Translations under genes and position numbers: made by a program
Shown here: positions 1 through 7,642 of the stretch, piece after piece
How positions within the stretch are numbered: the first letter of the stretch is position 1
Layout of the letters: each line of letters starts with the position of its first letter
NCBI GenBank assembly: GCA_946481035.1
Contig: CAMLNK010000013.1
Location: 1-14,832 of the forward strand
DNA: 14,832 bases
Direction: 5' to 3'
Origin: an uncultured Dyadobacter sp.
GTDB taxonomy: Bacteria; Bacteroidota; Bacteroidia; Cytophagales; Spirosomataceae
Notes under the pieces: generated by a model
Told to the model about the DNA's origin: nothing
Databases searched by the model: none
What the model saw: only the letters and a program-made list of their open reading frames with translations

Positions 1-1
1 C

Positions 2-1414
2 CCCTATTTTAAACAATACAGACGGTATTACAGCCTGTCGGCTCCTGCCTACAAACGCGAACTGATGCGGCAAGTGCCTTTTATCGTGAAAGAAACCGGC
101 GCGGTTTACTATAAGCACGATTTCAACGAGCTCAGCGATACGGGCGAGGGCAACGGGCACCCCGCCACGGACAGGCACGGGCACGAGGCCAACCTGGATG
201 CGGCCCTTGAAGTATTCCTGGCGACGCGAAAAGTAAAGCCGGATATTCTGCAAAATCTCACCAACTGGGTCTGGTTTTCGCCCTGGTGGCTCATGTACGG
301 CGATTACCTGTGGATGCTCGCCGGCGACGACGGCACCAACGGCAATTGGCCGGAAATTTCAACGCGCGCCATGGCTACCACCGACCGCGACACCTACCTA
401 TGGCGCATGTGGGGCAATGCGGCCGATCGCCCGCTGGTACCCATTTCCCGCCTCATGACGCACGGGATCATCAAGAGTTCCGATGGGAGAATGGAGAGTA
501 AGGAAGATGATTTGCAGGACTGGCTGGAACACGTGCTGATGCATTACGGCCGGGGTACCCTGCTGAAAGAGTGGTACATTACGCCATCCGCCCTCCAACC
601 CGACGAATGGAAAGCGCTCTGCACGGTCGATAACTGGGCAAGGGAAAACCGGGAAATGCTCAATAACATGGTGTACGTGGGAGGCCGGCCCGATGAAGGC
701 CATGCTTACGGCTACATGGGCTGGCATGATGAAAACGGCGTTCTGATAGCCCGCAACCCGGGTGCCGAAACGCAGAAACTGGTGATCCCTTTTGATGAGA
801 ATACAGGTTTTTATCTGAAAAAAGGGGAAAGCTATGCCGCCGACGTATTGTTTCCCTATCAGGACGCCTACCCGGCTGCATTTCAGTCGGGCGGCAAGAT
901 CGTCGTCGAGCTGCCGGGCTATGCTACAATGGCTTTTTCATTCCGGAAAGGGAAACCCATGCGGTCCGTTAAGCCTGCCGGTAAGATCGTTTGGAATAAC
1001 ATAAACAAACCAACCGGCAAGGTGGAAACCGCGCTGACCGTTCCCGCGGACATTGCCGACCGCTGCGACCTGCTGCTGATCGGCTACCCGTCGCTTCCGG
1101 TGATTCAAATAAACGGAGTAACCGTATCCCCGCGAAGGAGCTCGAAGTCGGCCATCAACCAGTTTGCAGGTTACGCCAAATCGGGCATGATCAGCGAAAA
1201 GGCGAGGCCCTGGGCCATGAAGGCATTCGACCTGCGGCCGTATAAAGGCAAGCGTATCACCATTTCCTATGACGGAAAAGGAGAATTTGCAAGCCATCTG
1301 CTCGCGGAGCGGACGGTACCGGCATCAGCTTTAAAATCAGTAGGAAAGCATTTGTTATGGCCCATTACCAACAGTGCCCGGCGTGAAACGGTGCGGCTTT
1401 ACGTTGGGAAGTAG
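2..1414 (+). CDS. Glycoside hydrolase, clan GH-D (GH27/GH36-like), 5' truncated
   Basis: The reading frame is open from base 2, upstream of the first ATG at 65, with no in-frame stop. The gene is therefore cut by the window edge and 65 is not its start; 470 residues are visible. The motif YYKHDFNEL (visible residues 36-44; Asp codon at 119-121) matches the end of a (beta/alpha)8 strand where GH27/GH36 enzymes carry the catalytic Asp (compare KWDMN). It is followed by a helix and a KPDI strand, as in that fold, then by a Trp-rich stretch (WVWFSPWW) that could line a sugar pocket. From about visible residue 250 the chain looks like beta-sandwich material with no further catalytic motif. Retaining exo-action on an alpha-linked sugar, perhaps alpha-galactoside, is an inference; the substrate is unknown. 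A related gene follows after 59 bp, so the two are probably co-transcribed. Secretion cannot be judged because the N-terminus is missing. Confidence 0.65.
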   Translation, partial: PYFKQYRRYYSLSAPAYKRELMRQVPFIVKETGAVYYKHDFNELSDTGEGNGHPATDRHGHEANLDAALEVFLATRKVKPDILQNLTNWVWFSPWWLMYGDYLWMLAGDDGTNGNWPEISTRAMATTDRDTYLWRMWGNAADRPLVPISRLMTHGIIKSSDGRMESKEDDLQDWLEHVLMHYGRGTLLKEWYITPSALQPDEWKALCTVDNWARENREMLNNMVYVGGRPDEGHAYGYMGWHDENGVLIARNPGAETQKLVIPFDENTGFYLKKGESYAADVLFPYQDAYPAAFQSGGKIVVELPGYATMAFSFRKGKPMRSVKPAGKIVWNNINKPTGKVETALTVPADIADRCDLLLIGYPSLPVIQINGVTVSPRRSSKSAINQFAGYAKSGMISEKARPWAMKAFDLRPYKGKRITISYDGKGEFASHLLAERTVPASALKSVGKHLLWPITNSARRETVRLYVGK

Positions 1415-1422
1415 TATTTTTG
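1415..1422 (+). promoter_or_regulatory. Candidate Bacteroidota -7 element (TATTTTTG)
   Basis: TATTTTTG fits the Bacteroidota primary sigma -7 consensus TAnnTTTG exactly. It begins right after the stop of the upstream enzyme and lies about 50 bp before the next start. No TTTG-type -33 element is visible at the expected distance upstream, so this could be a chance match in AT-rich DNA. Confidence 0.25.
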
Positions 1423-1473
1423 AAAAATCAGTAACCTTTTAAACCGCCCTTAATCAATTCCCAATTACCTTTT

Positions 1474-3627
1474 ATGAAATACCTTTTTTTAGCTCTCGGC
1501 CTGCTTGGTTTTACCGCCCAGGCCCAAACGGCCGATCCCCCGGTCGTCGGCGACTGGCTTGTCAAACCCGCAATCGCCAAGGCGCGCGTCGATCAATCGG
1601 CCAACGATATCGTACTGTCCAATGGCCTGGTAAGAAGGTCGTTCAGGCTCAAACCCGACCTGGCTTGCATTGAATACAAGAACCTGACGAACGGTCAGCA
1701 GCTGCTCCGCGCGGTGAAACCCGAAGCAAGGGTAGTACTGAACGGCGTCGCTTATAATGTGGGCGGTTTGTATGGACAGAAAGAAAATGCGTACCTGCTG
1801 CCGCAATGGATCGACCAACTGAAAGTGTCGGACAGTGCCTTTCATTATATCGACCTGAAAATCTCGAAAATAGCGCCTTACCTGCAATGGAAAACCGCCA
1901 TGTGGGCCGGAAACAAGGAAAATGCGACCGGGAGTGAAGTGACATTTCGTTTCAGCTCGTCGCTTCCGGCGCTTGCGGGCGTGGATGTATACGTGCATTA
2001 CGCGATCTTCGACGGTATTCCGCTGGTATCCAAATGGGTAACGATCGAAAACAGAAGCAAGAGCGATGTTACGGTCGATCAGGTTGTGAACGAAATACTG
2101 GCCGTGACAGAAGAGGAAAGCGCGGTGGTAGGCAAGCCGGAGGAAATGGCCAAGCCGAACGGTTTGTACATCGAAAACAATTTCGCATTCAATAATGCCA
2201 TGCGCTATGGGCTTAGCGACCAGGCGACGCATTGGAAGGTCGATAAAAGCTACACTTCACAGGTGAACTATGATTACCAGACGCCCTGTTTGTTGGAGGT
2301 GCATCCCAAAGTCAATATGGGGGTGCGCCTCAAAGCAGGGGAAAAACTGGAATCGATCCGTACATACGAACTGCTGATGGACAGCTACGACCGGGAACGC
2401 AAAGGGATGGCTGTCCGCAAAATGTACCGGAAGATAGCGCCCTGGACGACGGTCAACCCGATTTTTATGCACCTGGTAAGCAAAAACGACGAGCAGGTGC
2501 GGACGGCGATCGATCAATGCGCGGCAACAGGCTACGAAGCGCTGATCCTGAGCTTCGGAAGCCATTGCAATATGGAGGATGTGTCGCCCGAAAACCTCAA
2601 AAAGTGGAAGGACCTGACCGACTATGCCCACAGCAAAAATATCAAGATTGGCAGCTATTCACTTTTCAGCTCGCGGAAGATCAGCGAGGAGGACGACGTT
2701 ATTAATCCTAAAACAGGTAAAACCGGCGGTGCATTCTTCGGTAATGCACCCTGCCTGGGCAGCAAATGGGGGCTCGCTTACCTGGATAAGCTGAAAAAAT
2801 TCATGAGCAGCACCGGTTTCGATATTTTTGAAAACGACGGGCCTTACCCGGGCGATGTTTGCGCATCTACCTCGCATCCCGGCCACGAGGGCCTGGCCGA
2901 CTCGCAATGGAAACAGATGGCGCTCCAAAAAGGCCTCTACCACTGGTGCAACGAAAATGGTATTTACGTCAATGCACCCGACTGGTACTTCCTCGACGGT
3001 ACCAACAAAGTGGGGCTTGGCTACCGGGAAGTAAACTTTTCGCTCCCTCGCGAGCAGCAGAAAATCCTCAACCGCCAGAATATCTTCGATGCCACCTGGA
3101 ACGAAACGCCTTCGATGGTATGGGGCTTTGTACCGCTCACCAAATACCAGGGTGGAGGGCCGGAAGCCGTGCTCGAACCGCTTTCGGAGCACCTGGATGC
3201 GTACGAACAGCTGATGATGCAATACTACGGTGCCGGTGTGCAGGCATGCTACCGCGGCCCGCGCCTGTATGATACCGACGAAACGAAAAAGACGGTCAGC
3301 AATGTGATCAGCTGGTATAAAAAGTACCGCGACATTCTCAATTCCGACATTATCCACCTTCGCCGTGCCGATGGGCGCGATTGGGATGGTATTATGCACG
3401 TCAATCCCGACTTGCCTGTGAAAGGACTGGTAATGCTGTACAACCCGACGGGTGAGAAAATGGTCAGGAACGTCAAACTGCCCGTGTACTACACCGGTAA
3501 GGACCAATCGGTGAAAATCCGGGTGAAAGAGGGAGCCGCCCAATCCTACAAAGTGGGCCGCAACTACGAGGTCGACTATAAAGTGGAGATCCCGGCGGAG
3601 GGATATACCTGGCTGGTAGTAGAATAG
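1474..3627 (+). CDS. Secreted alpha-galactosidase-like glycoside hydrolase (clan GH-D type)
   Basis: This complete 717-residue protein has an N-terminal signal peptide (Lys2, hydrophobic core, likely cleavage after TAQA near residue 17), so it should act in the periplasm or outside the cell. Residues about 25-310 look like a large beta-sandwich, as at the N-terminus of GH36-type enzymes. Residues about 325-620 fit a (beta/alpha)8 barrel: YEALILSFGSH (354-364), KIGSYSLF (391-398), FDIFENDGPYPGD (449-461) and IYVNAPDWYFLDG (497-509). Asp455 in FENDGPYPG sits where the GH-D nucleophile is expected, and Asp503 or Asp509 is a possible second acidic residue. The C-terminal 90 residues are a beta domain. 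The catalytic strand differs from the HDFN form of the neighbour, so this is a divergent relative rather than a duplicate. The substrate is unknown; alpha-galactoside is only the nearest familiar activity. The ATG at 1474 is chosen because the signal peptide begins there. Confidence 0.65.
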   Translation: MKYLFLALGLLGFTAQAQTADPPVVGDWLVKPAIAKARVDQSANDIVLSNGLVRRSFRLKPDLACIEYKNLTNGQQLLRAVKPEARVVLNGVAYNVGGLYGQKENAYLLPQWIDQLKVSDSAFHYIDLKISKIAPYLQWKTAMWAGNKENATGSEVTFRFSSSLPALAGVDVYVHYAIFDGIPLVSKWVTIENRSKSDVTVDQVVNEILAVTEEESAVVGKPEEMAKPNGLYIENNFAFNNAMRYGLSDQATHWKVDKSYTSQVNYDYQTPCLLEVHPKVNMGVRLKAGEKLESIRTYELLMDSYDRERKGMAVRKMYRKIAPWTTVNPIFMHLVSKNDEQVRTAIDQCAATGYEALILSFGSHCNMEDVSPENLKKWKDLTDYAHSKNIKIGSYSLFSSRKISEEDDVINPKTGKTGGAFFGNAPCLGSKWGLAYLDKLKKFMSSTGFDIFENDGPYPGDVCASTSHPGHEGLADSQWKQMALQKGLYHWCNENGIYVNAPDWYFLDGTNKVGLGYREVNFSLPREQQKILNRQNIFDATWNETPSMVWGFVPLTKYQGGGPEAVLEPLSEHLDAYEQLMMQYYGAGVQACYRGPRLYDTDETKKTVSNVISWYKKYRDILNSDIIHLRRADGRDWDGIMHVNPDLPVKGLVMLYNPTGEKMVRNVKLPVYYTGKDQSVKIRVKEGAAQSYKVGRNYEVDYKVEIPAEGYTWLVVE

Positions 3628-3658
3628 GAACATACCCGCCGGTAACGGCACATGGTGT

Positions 3659-3697
3659 GAAAGAGACAAGTCTGCCCGGTGCGGACTTGTCTCTTTT
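3659..3697 (+). terminator. Rho-independent terminator after the GH-D gene pair
   Basis: The arms at 3660-3675 and 3681-3696 pair over 16 bp with one G-U wobble, around a 5-base loop (CCGGT). The 3' arm runs directly into a T-tract (CTCTTTTGCTTTT). The hairpin starts 32 bp after the stop codon and separates the carbohydrate genes from the biotin operon. Confidence 0.85.
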
Positions 3698-3779
3698 GCT
3701 TTTGGTGTACTTCGGCGTATCCACATCCGGACTACCTCCAAAATGGAAACCGGCACACCCGGAGCGTCCGGTGGGGATC

Positions 3780-3787
3780 TATTTTTG
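3780..3787 (+). promoter_or_regulatory. Candidate -7 element for the biotin operon (TATTTTTG)
   Basis: TATTTTTG matches TAnnTTTG exactly and lies 15 bp before the first ATG of the operon. It is in the only non-coding stretch (about 105 bp) between the preceding terminator and that start, so a promoter must lie close by. There is no clear -33 TTTG, and the implied leader would be very short. Confidence 0.35.
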
Positions 3788-3802
3788 GGGAAAAACTAAG
3801 CT

Positions 3803-4411
3803 ATGTATAACCTGATCCAACGAATTTTACAGCAGGACCATTTACACGCCCGCTGGCTGAACACCCTTTCGTATCTTGAAAATGCCGGCGCAAGAAAAAT
3901 ATCCGCTTGTGAAGACAACACCCTTGTTGAGATCATACAGCTGAAACACGCCGCCGAAGAGCACAGGCACGCCTATATTTTAAAGAAGCAGATCTCCAAA
4001 CTCGCACCCGCCACCTGCCCGAATTACTCGGATGCCAACCTGTTTGCGGCGGTGCCTACCCGGCAATATCTGGCCATGCTGGATATTCAATGCAGCAGGT
4101 ATCTCAAAAGCGTATTCGGGTTAAAGGGCGCGCAGCTTCGCTATGCTGCATACCTGTTTGTAACCTATATCATTGAAGTGAGGGCGGATGAGCTGTACCC
4201 GATTTACCAGCGGGCGCTGTCGGCAGTATCCCACGCCGTTACGGTAAAGTCCATCATTGCTGAGGAGGAGGGGCATTTGGAGGAAATGACCTTACAGCTG
4301 AACCAGTTTACACAGAATTGGCAGGTCCACGCAAAAATAATGCTGGAAATGGAACAAGGGCTGTTTGACCGTTGGGTAAGCTGCCTGGAAAGCGAACTGG
4401 GCGATGCATGA
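3803..4411 (+). CDS. Ferritin-like di-iron protein, first gene of the biotin operon
   Basis: This soluble, helical 202-residue protein has no signal peptide. Its acidic and histidine residues form the ligand pattern of ferritin-like di-iron carboxylate proteins: Glu26 on helix 1 (SYLENAGARK), Glu53-x-x-His56 on helix 2 (AEEHRHAY), Glu125 on helix 3 (TYIIEVRAD; Glu130 is an alternative), and Glu155-x-x-His158 on helix 4 (EEEGHLEE). The two half-sites are similarly spaced (27 and 30 residues), as expected for a four-helix bundle. The family includes rubrerythrins, MiaE-type hydroxylases and other O2-activating enzymes. The gene overlaps bioF by 8 bp, so its product probably acts with biotin synthesis. 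A plausible but unproven role is an oxygen-dependent step supplying the pimelate moiety, as no BioC, BioH, BioI or BioW candidate is present here. An iron-storage or peroxide-scavenging role remains possible. The di-iron fold is fairly sure; the reaction is not known. Confidence 0.7.
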   Translation: MYNLIQRILQQDHLHARWLNTLSYLENAGARKISACEDNTLVEIIQLKHAAEEHRHAYILKKQISKLAPATCPNYSDANLFAAVPTRQYLAMLDIQCSRYLKSVFGLKGAQLRYAAYLFVTYIIEVRADELYPIYQRALSAVSHAVTVKSIIAEEEGHLEEMTLQLNQFTQNWQVHAKIMLEMEQGLFDRWVSCLESELGDA

Positions 4412-5522
4412 CGATGTGCCAGCGCAGCTCTCGCAAGCCCTTTCCGATCGTGAGGAGCAGGGAATATTGCGAACGCTCCGGACGAGGGAGCCGGGTGTCG
4501 ATTTTTATTCCAACGACTACCTGGGCCTGGCGTCCAACAATGCCTGCCACGAAATGCTTCTGGCTTCCTTGCAGGACAACCCGCAATGGCTGCGTGGTGC
4601 CACGGGGTCGCGGCTGGTGAGTGGTAACTCGGCAATGATATTGTCCGTCGAAGATTTTATCGCTGCGGAACACCGTACCGAGCGGGCGCTGCTGTTCCCG
4701 TCGGGGTATATGGCCAACCTGGCGCTGTTTTCCTGCCTGCCGAAGCGGAACGACACCATTCTGCTCGACGAGTTCGTCCATCGGTCGGTGCTCGACGGCT
4801 GCCGGCTCTCCTTTGCGAAGAAAATGCGGTTTTCGCATAACGACCTGAACCACCTCGAAAGCAGGCTAGCCAAAACGCCGCGGAAATGCTGGATCGCCGT
4901 GGAAAGCCTCTATTCGATGGAAGGGGATTTCGCGCCGCTTCACGATCTGGTGGCATTGGCGGAGCGCTACGGAGCTTCGCTGATTGTGGACGAAGCGCAC
5001 GCAATGGGCGTTTTCGGGCACGGGCTCGTATGCGAGGGCGCGTTGCAGGGGCGCGTATTCGCGACGGTGGTCACCTACGGCAAGGCAATGGGCGCGCACG
5101 GTGCAGCGATACTGTCGGGGAACACCGTCATTGACTACCTCACCAATTTCGCGGCGCCTTTCATTTACACAACGGGTTTGCCCGATTTGTTCGCGGCCAC
5201 CATCAGGAACAACTATACCTTCCTGAAAATGCACCCTCACCTGCGCGACGATCTGCAAAACAGGATCAACGGGTTCGCCTCGGCGGGGTTACCGACCTTG
5301 TCCGGCGCTGCCAGCCCTATTCAGGCCATTCCGTTTCCGGGCATTGCCAGGCTCCTTGCGGCACGGGAAATGCTCGAAAGTCAATCGCTCTTCACGTTTG
5401 CGGTCCGGCCGCCTACGGTTAAGGAGGGTTCCGAACGCCTGCGGGTGAGTTTGCACGCTTTTAACACGAATGAAGAGATCCAACAGCTCACCACCATTTT
5501 AAAAGAACTTCATGACAACTGA
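4404..5522 (+). CDS. bioF: 8-amino-7-oxononanoate synthase (KAPA synthase)
   Basis: This cytoplasmic PLP enzyme condenses L-alanine with pimeloyl-ACP or pimeloyl-CoA to give KAPA, the first committed step of biotin ring assembly. The 372 residues are close to the usual 380-390 of the alpha-oxoamine synthase family. Visible family motifs are FYSNDYLGLA (34-43), GATGSRLVSGN (65-75), DEFVHRSVLDG (122-132, with the PLP-stacking His126), ESLYSMEGD (167-175), VDEAHAMGVFG (195-205, with Asp196 and His199) and TYGKAMGAHGA (224-234), in which Lys227 is the Schiff-base lysine. The start ATG lies inside the end of the ferritin-like gene (8-bp overlap in a different frame), which points to translational coupling. 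The end overlaps bioD. A general glycine/serine C-acetyltransferase is the main alternative, but the bioD and bioA neighbours make bioF nearly certain. Confidence 0.95.
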   Translation: MHDDVPAQLSQALSDREEQGILRTLRTREPGVDFYSNDYLGLASNNACHEMLLASLQDNPQWLRGATGSRLVSGNSAMILSVEDFIAAEHRTERALLFPSGYMANLALFSCLPKRNDTILLDEFVHRSVLDGCRLSFAKKMRFSHNDLNHLESRLAKTPRKCWIAVESLYSMEGDFAPLHDLVALAERYGASLIVDEAHAMGVFGHGLVCEGALQGRVFATVVTYGKAMGAHGAAILSGNTVIDYLTNFAAPFIYTTGLPDLFAATIRNNYTFLKMHPHLRDDLQNRINGFASAGLPTLSGAASPIQAIPFPGIARLLAAREMLESQSLFTFAVRPPTVKEGSERLRVSLHAFNTNEEIQQLTTILKELHDN

Positions 5523-6144
5523 CCGAACAACCCTGTTTGTTACCGGAATCGGCACGGATGTGGGGAAAACAATCTGTTCGGCCGTACTGACCGAATGGTT
5601 GAAAGCCGATTACTGGAAACCTGTGCAAGCGGGAGGGCTCGACCAAACCGACAGGAAAACGGTTTCGGAGCTCACAGGCCCCGGCACCGTAACGCACCCG
5701 GAAGCGGTCCGGCTTAAACTGGCCGCGTCACCCCATAAAGCGGCGCGGAACGAGCAAAAATTCATTTCCGCGGAAGACCTGGTACTTCCCGAAACAAAGA
5801 ACAACCTGATCATCGAAGGCGCCGGTGGATTGTATGTGCCTATCAACGATCGCCTTTGCATGATCGATTGGATAGAACAGCTCGGTGTGGACGTCGCATT
5901 GGTCGCCCGGAATTATCTGGGTTGCATCAACCACACCTTATTGTCCATTCAGGCGCTCAAACAAAGGTCCATTCCATTGAAATACCTGATTTTCAATGGG
6001 CCGTTTGATGAAGACACCCGCCGCGTGATACTTTCTTACGCGGATATTCGGGCTACGGTCCTCGATATTCCCGATTTCAAAACTTTAAATGCGCAAAGCA
6101 TTGCCCGCGCCGCCCGCCGGTTCGCGAAAACAGTTAACCCATGA
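5512..6144 (+). CDS. bioD: Dethiobiotin synthetase
   Basis: This ATP-dependent enzyme carboxylates 7,8-diaminopelargonate and closes the ureido ring to give dethiobiotin. The 210-residue protein is near the normal family length (about 220-230). It has the P-loop GIGTDVGKT (residues 12-20), the YWKPVQAG strand with Lys36, ASPHKAA (72-78), the IEGAGGLYVPI switch segment (101-111), ARNYLGCINHT (132-142) and a C-terminal FNGP motif likely to contact adenine. Its start is nested 11 bp inside the end of bioF, and its stop shares ATGA with the bioA start. The three enzymes should therefore be made together. Nothing in it looks damaged. Confidence 0.95.
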   Translation: MTTDRTTLFVTGIGTDVGKTICSAVLTEWLKADYWKPVQAGGLDQTDRKTVSELTGPGTVTHPEAVRLKLAASPHKAARNEQKFISAEDLVLPETKNNLIIEGAGGLYVPINDRLCMIDWIEQLGVDVALVARNYLGCINHTLLSIQALKQRSIPLKYLIFNGPFDEDTRRVILSYADIRATVLDIPDFKTLNAQSIARAARRFAKTVNP

Positions 6145-7415
6145 ATACTCAAAACCTTACCTGGGGACAGCGCGACAGCGCGGTGAACTGGCACCCGTTT
6201 ACAGCCATCAAAACAGCCGGAGAAGCCGTGGCCATCGTGCGCGGGGAGGGGGCTTATTTATATAATGAAACCGGCAAGCGCTACATCGACGCCATTTCTT
6301 CGTGGTGGGTCAATCTGCACGGCCATGCCCATCCCTATATTGCCGAACAGGTGTCTGAGCAGCTGCGTACGCTGGAACACGTTATTTTCGCGGGCTTCAC
6401 CCATCCGCCTGCCATAGCGCTCGCGGAAGCATTGCTGGCCGAGCTGCCCGGAAATCAAAGCAAAGTCTTTTACTCGGACAATGGCTCTACCGCAGTGGAA
6501 GTGGCGTTGAAAATGAGTTTGCAATACGCCTACAACCGCGGCGAACGAAAGCCTCTGGTCCTGGCCTTCAGGCAGGGATACCACGGCGATACTTTCGGCG
6601 CGATGGCCGTGAGCGGCCGCAGCGGCTGGACTGAGCCCTTCGCTGAATTGCTCTTCGATGTCATTCACATCGATCTTCCCACAGCGGATAACCTGGCTGA
6701 AATTCAGGTATTTATTGATCAGCATGCCGATCGGATCGCCTGTTTCGTGTACGAGCCGCTGGTGCTGGGCGCGGGCGGAATGCTCATGTACGAGGCCGTC
6801 CACCTGGATGCGCTGATGCGCTATTGCCGCTCCAAAGGTATCCTGCTGGTCCAGGATGAGATATTCGTTGGGTTCGGGCGTACCGGGCGCATGTTCGCAG
6901 CCGACCATCTCACCGAAAAACCCGACATGATGTGCCTTTCCAAGGGCCTCACCGGCGGTACCATGCCGTTGGGCGTCACCACCTGTACGGAGGCTGTCCA
7001 CCAGGCATTTTGTACCGACAACGTATACGGCACATTGTTCCACGGGCATTCTTTTACCGCCAATCCGCTGGCATGCAGGGCCGCATTGGCAAGTATGCAT
7101 TTGCTCAAAAGTGCGGAGACACAAGCATCCATTGCACGAATTGCCGCCCAGCACGAGGCGTTTCGGGCAAGGGTAGCGTCACACGCGACCATCCATACCG
7201 TAAGGCAATGCGGGACGATCCTGGCCATGAACCTGGGCCACGACGGGAAGGATTCCTACTTCCGGAACCAATGCCGGCATGTTTTTGAAGCATTGCTCGA
7301 TAAGGGCATTCTGCTGCGTCCGCTCGGAAATGTATTGTACCTCGTTCCTCCCTATTGCATCAGCAACGCCGATCTTCAATATATCTACAATGCCATTATC
7401 GAGGTATTGGAATAG
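6141..7415 (+). CDS. bioA: Adenosylmethionine-8-amino-7-oxononanoate aminotransferase
   Basis: This PLP-dependent class III aminotransferase converts KAPA to 7,8-diaminopelargonate. It is 424 residues, typical for BioA. Diagnostic motifs are NWHPFTAIK (16-24), ISSWWVNLHGHAHP (52-65), HVIFAGFTHPPAI (80-92), SDNGSTAVEVALK (112-124), QGYHGDTFGAM (145-155), VQDEIFVGFGRTG (237-249, with PLP-binding Asp239), CLSKGLTGGTMPLG (265-278), in which Lys268 should be the Schiff-base lysine, and LFHGHSFTANPLAC (299-312). The SSWW and HGHSFTANP segments separate it from general ornithine-type aminotransferases. SAM as amino donor is the usual family property and is assumed here. The gene follows bioD with a 4-bp ATGA overlap and is the last gene of the operon, with a terminator 8 bp after its stop. 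Confidence 0.95.
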   Translation: MNTQNLTWGQRDSAVNWHPFTAIKTAGEAVAIVRGEGAYLYNETGKRYIDAISSWWVNLHGHAHPYIAEQVSEQLRTLEHVIFAGFTHPPAIALAEALLAELPGNQSKVFYSDNGSTAVEVALKMSLQYAYNRGERKPLVLAFRQGYHGDTFGAMAVSGRSGWTEPFAELLFDVIHIDLPTADNLAEIQVFIDQHADRIACFVYEPLVLGAGGMLMYEAVHLDALMRYCRSKGILLVQDEIFVGFGRTGRMFAADHLTEKPDMMCLSKGLTGGTMPLGVTTCTEAVHQAFCTDNVYGTLFHGHSFTANPLACRAALASMHLLKSAETQASIARIAAQHEAFRARVASHATIHTVRQCGTILAMNLGHDGKDSYFRNQCRHVFEALLDKGILLRPLGNVLYLVPPYCISNADLQYIYNAIIEVLE

Positions 7416-7422
7416 TCTTCAC

Positions 7423-7453
7423 CGGCGTACACTCCTGTACGCCGCCATTTTTT
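7423..7453 (+). terminator. Rho-independent terminator of the biotin operon
   Basis: A perfect 8-bp stem (CGGCGTAC at 7423-7430 with GTACGCCG at 7437-7444) encloses the loop ACTCCT. It is followed by CCA and six Ts (7448-7453). It begins 8 bp after the bioA stop. Confidence 0.85.
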
Positions 7454-7484
7454 GAGTATATCAATAGCTTCGGTTCTATATTGA

Positions 7485-7501
7485 AGTATAGAATAGTATA
7501 G
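7485..7501 (+). repeat. 17-bp direct repeat, copy 1 (two AGTATAG heptamers)
   Basis: AGTATAGAATAGTATAG is identical to the sequence at 7626-7642, start to start 141 bp apart. Each copy contains the heptamer AGTATAG twice at 10-bp spacing, about one helical turn. This is the layout of a direct-repeat binding site for a dimeric regulator. Which regulator binds is unknown. Confidence 0.7.
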
Positions 7502-7625
7502 ATCTTAAATCTCAGGTAGTGTATTGATTAAAAGTGTCTTTTTGATACTTATTAACAGCCATTTGGCCTCTAAATGCTAAATGGGCCATGTGACGGCGGG
7601 TTCTAAAAATATTTTTATTAAAAAT

Positions 7626-7642
7626 AGTATAGAATAGTATAG
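7626..7642 (+). repeat. 17-bp direct repeat, copy 2 (two AGTATAG heptamers)
   Basis: This is an exact second copy of the 17-mer at 7485-7501, 113 bp before the susC start. It lies 8 bp after the 14-bp AT palindrome at 7604-7617. Together with copy 1 it could allow looping or cooperative binding. Confidence 0.7.

Noticed and set aside
2659..3756. Open frame on the minus strand (365 codons) opposite the second GH gene
   Set aside because: The + strand gene has a signal peptide, enzyme motifs and a terminator. The antisense translation has an odd composition, no known motif, and runs through the terminator hairpin.
3749..3773. ACCGG/CCGGT and CACCCGGA/TCCGGTG imperfect inverted repeats before the biotin operon, considered as an operator or riboswitch
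   Set aside because: The arms are short and imperfect in GC-rich DNA, no known biotin-repressor site pattern is matched, and no biotin riboswitch class is known to me.
7559..7584. CCATTT/AAATGG inverted repeat considered as a second terminator or riboswitch
   Set aside because: The stem is only 6 bp with a 14-base loop and no T-tract follows. It is kept only as a note in the control region.
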